From: an uncultured Chloroflexota bacterium
GTDB taxonomy: Bacteria; Chloroflexota; Limnocylindria; Limnocylindrales; CSP1-4
Assembly (NCBI GenBank): GCA_903925955.1
Contig: CAIYHO010000189.1
Coordinates: forward strand, 1-34,258
Reading direction: 5' to 3'
Length of the DNA stretch: 34,258 nucleotides
This document shows, piece after piece, positions 31,247 to 34,258 of this stretch; the stretch's first letter is position 1, and every line of letters starts with the position of its first letter. The notes beneath the pieces were generated by a model that searched no databases, had not been told where the DNA came from, and saw only the letters and a program-made list of their open reading frames with translations. Position numbers and translations under genes: made by a program.

Positions 31247-32664
31247 CGCGCCAACTGGGAGAGCACCCGGCCGTCGGGGGCCAACAGGTCGATCTTGATG
31301 GCCATCTGCCCCAGCGCGTGGGTGGAGCACGACAGACAAGGGTCGTAGCAGCGGATCACCGACTCCACGCGGTTGAGCATCGACTCCTCCAGCCGGTCGC
31401 CCTTCACGTAGTGCCGGGCAACCTGGAGCACGGCGCGGTTCATCGCCATGTTGTTGTGCCCGGTGGCAATCACCAGGTTGACCCACTCCACGAGACCGTC
31501 GTCGTCCACCTTGTAGTGATGCATCAGCGTGCCGCGCGGGGCCTCGGACACGCCGATCCCCTCATTGCGGTTGATGCCCGCGGTTGAGCGCGTGTGCGGC
31601 CCGGTGATCTCCGGCCCGCGGAGCAGCAGCTCAATCTTCTCGATGGCGTGGAGCGTGTCGATGAGGCGCGCGTAGTGGTAGTGGAAGGAGGACGAGGCCA
31701 CCCGGCCAACGCGCCAGCGGAACTTCTCCAACTCCTCGTCGGCGCGCGGAGTGCCGGTCTTCTCGGCCACATTGAGCCGGGCAAGCGGTCCCACGCGGTA
31801 GATCCCGTCGGGGTAGCCCATGGGCTTCCAGAAGGTTGACTTGAGGTACGACCAGGGCTCCACGGCCTCGCCGATGTAGTCGTTGAAGTGCTTCGGGTCA
31901 ATGGGTTCGGCCAGCGCGTGCCCGTCGGCGTCGATCACCTTGATCCAGCCGCCGTAGTGGTCCACGTTGCCCTGGCGGTCCACCAGCGCCATGAACGCGC
32001 TGCGGAAGTTGCCAAGGGTTGTGGCCTCCTCCTCCCAGCGGAGCATGTCGCTCTTGTACCAGGCAATGGCGCGCTCGGTGGCGGCGAGCGCATCCGGGAC
32101 ACCCGCGAGGATCCGGTCGCGGACCTCCTCGGTCAGGCGGAAGGCCACGCCGCCGGGAACGATGCCCTCAGGGTGGATCCGCTTGCCGCCCATCCACTCG
32201 ATGATCTGCTGGCCCCACTTGCGCAGGCCGATGCCGTCGCGGGCCAGCTGCGGGTTGGCCGCCGCAACCCCCAGGATGTTGCGCTGGGCAGGATCGCCGT
32301 CAAAGCCAAACAGCAGGTCGGGCGACGAGAGGTGGAAGAACGAGAGCGCGTTGCTCTGGACAATCTGGCCAAGGTTGATCACGCGGCGCAGGTCGGCGCC
32401 GGTGGGCGTGGGCTCCACGGCCATGATGTCGTCCACGGCCTTGGCCGAGGCGATGAGGTGGCTCACCGGACAGATGCCGCAGATGCGCGCCATGAGGGCC
32501 GGCATCTCGTGGACCGGCCGGCCCTGGGTGATGCGCTCAAAGCCGCGGAACTGGGTGACGTGGAACTGCGCGTCCACCACCTCGCCGCGGTCGTCAAGCT
32601 GGATGGTGATCTTGGAGTGCCCTTCGATCCGGGTGACAGGGTCAATGACGATGGTCTGGCTCAT
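31243..32664 (-). CDS. hoxH: NAD-reducing [NiFe]-hydrogenase large subunit HoxH (group 3d type)
   Basis: Catalytic subunit holding the NiFe(CN)2CO site, 473 aa. The N-terminal ligand motif is RICGICPVSH with C62 and C65, and the C-terminal motif is DPCLSCSTH with C443 and C446. A 24-residue extension follows H449, the expected cleavage point for the protease encoded next. The sequence around FRGFERITQGRP and GCNGICPVSH-like spacing resembles bidirectional HoxH rather than membrane-bound uptake enzymes. ATG 32664 has GAGGAG six bases upstream, ten bases after hoxY. Confidence 0.95.
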   Translation of the reverse strand: MSQTIVIDPVTRIEGHSKITIQLDDRGEVVDAQFHVTQFRGFERITQGRPVHEMPALMARICGICPVSHLIASAKAVDDIMAVEPTPTGADLRRVINLGQIVQSNALSFFHLSSPDLLFGFDGDPAQRNILGVAAANPQLARDGIGLRKWGQQIIEWMGGKRIHPEGIVPGGVAFRLTEEVRDRILAGVPDALAATERAIAWYKSDMLRWEEEATTLGNFRSAFMALVDRQGNVDHYGGWIKVIDADGHALAEPIDPKHFNDYIGEAVEPWSYLKSTFWKPMGYPDGIYRVGPLARLNVAEKTGTPRADEELEKFRWRVGRVASSSFHYHYARLIDTLHAIEKIELLLRGPEITGPHTRSTAGINRNEGIGVSEAPRGTLMHHYKVDDDGLVEWVNLVIATGHNNMAMNRAVLQVARHYVKGDRLEESMLNRVESVIRCYDPCLSCSTHALGQMAIKIDLLAPDGRVLSQLAR

Positions 32665-32674
32665 GACGGGCTCC

Positions 32675-33205
32675 TCAGCGCCCGAACCGTGCCCCGGCCA
32701 CCGAGGGGGTGCGGCCGGACAGCAGGTCGTCGAGCAGGGTGTAGATCAGGTCCGGATGTGGCGGACATCCTGGCAGGAAGATGTCCACGTCCACTAACCG
32801 GTTGACCGGCTGTGATGTGGGCAGCAGCTGCGGCACGATCCGGTTGGGGATCATGGGGTTGATGTCAACGTTCTCAAGGTAGGCCCGCTTCAGCAGCGGC
32901 TCCACCCCGATGGGGTTGCGCATCCCGGGCACGTTGCTTGTGACTGCGCAGTCGCCAAAGGCGATGAGCGTCTTGGTGCGCTCCCGGACGGTCTTGATCC
33001 GCTCAAGGTCGTCCACAGACGAGACGGCTCCCTCAACGAGGCAGACGTCCACGTTCTCGGGAAACACCTTGACATCCACCAGCGGCCCGTAGACAAGGTC
33101 GGCGCGGCCGAAGATGTCAAGGATCCTCTCGTCGAGGTCGATGAGGCTCATGTGGCATCCCGAGCAGCCGTCGAGCCAGACAGTGGCGATCCGCGGCCTG
33201 CTCAC
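32675..33205 (-). CDS. hoxY: NAD-reducing hydrogenase small subunit HoxY
   Basis: Small subunit carrying the proximal [4Fe-4S] cluster next to the NiFe site, 176 aa, too short for the extra clusters of uptake-type small subunits. The four ligands are C14 and C17 (DGCSGCHMS), C86 (FGDCAVTSNVPG) and C147 (LPGCPPHPD). There is no twin-arginine signal, so it is cytoplasmic. GTG 33205 overlaps the hoxU stop (GTGA). Confidence 0.95.
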   Translation of the reverse strand: MSRPRIATVWLDGCSGCHMSLIDLDERILDIFGRADLVYGPLVDVKVFPENVDVCLVEGAVSSVDDLERIKTVRERTKTLIAFGDCAVTSNVPGMRNPIGVEPLLKRAYLENVDINPMIPNRIVPQLLPTSQPVNRLVDVDIFLPGCPPHPDLIYTLLDDLLSGRTPSVAGARFGR

Positions 33206-33915
33206 AGTCCACGCTCCTCTTGATGGACCCGCAGCCAGGGCAGGAATGGGCGCTCGTCGCGCGTGCCGGCGGCAACCGGCCGGCCCTTCTCAAAGAGTGC
33301 GCCCGTGGGGCACACCTGGACGCACTTGCCGCAGCTGGTGCACGTGACCGAGTCACCCCAGTCCACGCCCATGTCGGCCTGGATCCGGGTCTCGAGCCCG
33401 CGCTGCATGACGTCCCAGACGTGGGCGCCCTCGATCTCGTCGCAGACGCGAACGCAGCGGAGACACAGGATGCAGCGGTTGTGGTCAAGGCCAAAGAGCT
33501 TGTGGCTCAGGTCCACGTCAACCGTGGGGCTGATCCGAGGCAACTCGAAGTGCGTCAGGCCCAGATCCGCCGACAGGTCCTGCAGTTCACAGTGGTTGTT
33601 GGCCACACAGACCGCACAGACATGGTTGCGCTCCAGGAACATCATCTCGGTGGCGGCGCGGCGGTATTCCTCCAGCTCCTCGTCATGGGCGACGACGTCC
33701 ATGCCCTCGGCAATCTTGGTCACACAGGCAGCAGCCAGACGCGGCGAGCCGCCGATCTTGACGACGCAGAGGCGGCAGGCGCCCCGGTCGTGGATGCCGG
33801 GCAGATGGCAGAGGCCAGGGATGTCAATCCCGTTCTCCTCGGCCACGTCCATGATGGACTGGCCCTCGGAGCCCGCCACATCCCGGCCATCGATCTTGAG
33901 CGTGTAGACGGTCAT
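33202..33915 (-). CDS. hoxU: NAD-reducing hydrogenase diaphorase subunit HoxU
   Basis: Iron-sulfur subunit passing electrons between HoxY and HoxF, 237 aa, homologous to the N-terminal part of NuoG. The [2Fe-2S] ligands are C36, C47, C50 and C64. The His-Cys3 [4Fe-4S] region follows (H98 to C109), and two ferredoxin-type [4Fe-4S] clusters have C148, C151, C154, C158 and C192, C195, C198, C202. ATG 33915 overlaps the hoxF stop (ATGA). Confidence 0.95.
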   Translation of the reverse strand: MTVYTLKIDGRDVAGSEGQSIMDVAEENGIDIPGLCHLPGIHDRGACRLCVVKIGGSPRLAAACVTKIAEGMDVVAHDEELEEYRRAATEMMFLERNHVCAVCVANNHCELQDLSADLGLTHFELPRISPTVDVDLSHKLFGLDHNRCILCLRCVRVCDEIEGAHVWDVMQRGLETRIQADMGVDWGDSVTCTSCGKCVQVCPTGALFEKGRPVAAGTRDERPFLPWLRVHQEERGL

Positions 33916-34258
33916 GCCGGCACCTCCGTCGGCTGCGCGATCTCGCAAACGCCGGCGGGGCACCGCTTGTCCACAATGTGGGCGAGGTACTCATCGCGGA
34001 AGTAGCGCAACGTCGAGAAGATCGGGTTGGGTGCCCCTTGGCCAAGGCCGCAGAGGCTCATCTTCTGGACCACCTTGGCAAGGCGCTCCAGCTGGTCGAG
34101 GTCGGCAAGGCTGGCCTGCCCCCGACAGATCTTGTCCAGCAGCATCCAGAGCTGCGTGGTGCCCACGCGGCACGGGACGCACTTGCCGCACGACTCGTCA
34201 CGGCAGAAGTCCTGGAAGTAGCGGGCGACGTCCACCAGGCAGGCGGTGTCGTCCATGA
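33912..34258 (-). CDS. hoxF: NAD-reducing hydrogenase diaphorase subunit HoxF, C-terminal part (runs off window)
   Basis: The C-terminal 114 or so residues of the FMN/NAD-binding flavoprotein subunit (NuoF homologue); the rest lies beyond the right edge. The N3-type [4Fe-4S] site is visible as ESCGKCVPCRVGT with the fourth cysteine in SLCGLGQGAPNP. KRCPAGVC near the end is typical of HoxF/HndC-like C-termini. The methionine at 34256 is not a start. It is the most upstream hox gene visible; hoxE, if present, would be to the right. Confidence 0.93.
   Translation of the reverse strand, partial: MDDTACLVDVARYFQDFCRDESCGKCVPCRVGTTQLWMLLDKICRGQASLADLDQLERLAKVVQKMSLCGLGQGAPNPIFSTLRYFRDEYLAHIVDKRCPAGVCEIAQPTEVPA

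Overview
The window is a high-GC, densely packed bacterial segment. Many genes use GTG starts and most neighbours on the same strand overlap by four bases (ATGA or GTGA). Nothing names the species. A two-subunit B12-dependent acyl-CoA mutase, a DUF4032 protein, an NAD-linked HoxFUYH-type hydrogenase and widespread leaderless starts fit a Chloroflexota lineage best, with Actinobacteriota second; this is inference. No rRNA, tRNA, CRISPR array, transposase or phage gene was seen.

Layout. 1-347 is a non-coding left edge with a 15-bp tandem repeat and three related near-palindromes. 348-5530 holds CoA-ester metabolism: thiolase, a divergent hybrid sensor protein, then an overlapping operon of B12-binding mutase subunit, MeaB-type GTPase and 3-hydroxyacyl-CoA dehydrogenase. 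5581-10569 holds FolE, an alpha/beta-hydrolase-fold protein lacking its serine, a small zincin, a serine/threonine dehydratase coupled to a membrane protein, and an ArsR regulator followed by thioredoxin. 10630-15480 holds a small operon with a DinB-like protein, a divergent stand-alone B12-binding protein with CarH photoreceptor residues, the mutase large subunit, a lipoprotein and a J-domain protein. 15580-24841 holds a hydrolase and nitroreductase pair, a minus-strand cluster (methyltransferase, two GNATs, a VOC-like protein, a DUF4032 kinase-like protein), an ECF sigma factor coupled to an Ogt-Ada fusion, a drug/metabolite transporter and two small enzymes. 24889-27479 holds a divergent acyl-CoA dehydrogenase and aminotransferase pair. 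27480-30280 holds hairpin repeats, a lipoprotein, an excisionase-like HTH protein and a Phd-VapC toxin-antitoxin pair. 30446 to the right edge is a minus-strand operon hoxF(partial)-U-Y-H-W-hypA.

How the genes fit together. The large mutase subunit carries Phe115 and Gln233 where methylmalonyl-CoA mutase has Tyr and Arg. This is the isobutyryl-CoA mutase pattern. With the small subunit, MeaB, acyl-CoA dehydrogenase, 3-hydroxyacyl-CoA dehydrogenase and thiolase, most of a route isobutyryl-CoA to butyryl-CoA to acetyl-CoA is present; an enoyl-CoA hydratase is not in the window. The hydrogenase operon would couple H2 to NAD(H).

Most notable: (1) the isobutyryl-type mutase that would normally be called methylmalonyl-CoA mutase; (2) a CarH/AerR-like B12 sensor with no DNA-binding domain; (3) an ECF sigma factor translationally coupled to a methyltransferase carrying an Ada metal-binding domain at its C-terminus; (4) TANNNT boxes 6-7 nt before many start codons, pointing to leaderless transcription; (5) a GNAT gene whose start region is tandemly triplicated into ATGA-linked mini-ORFs.
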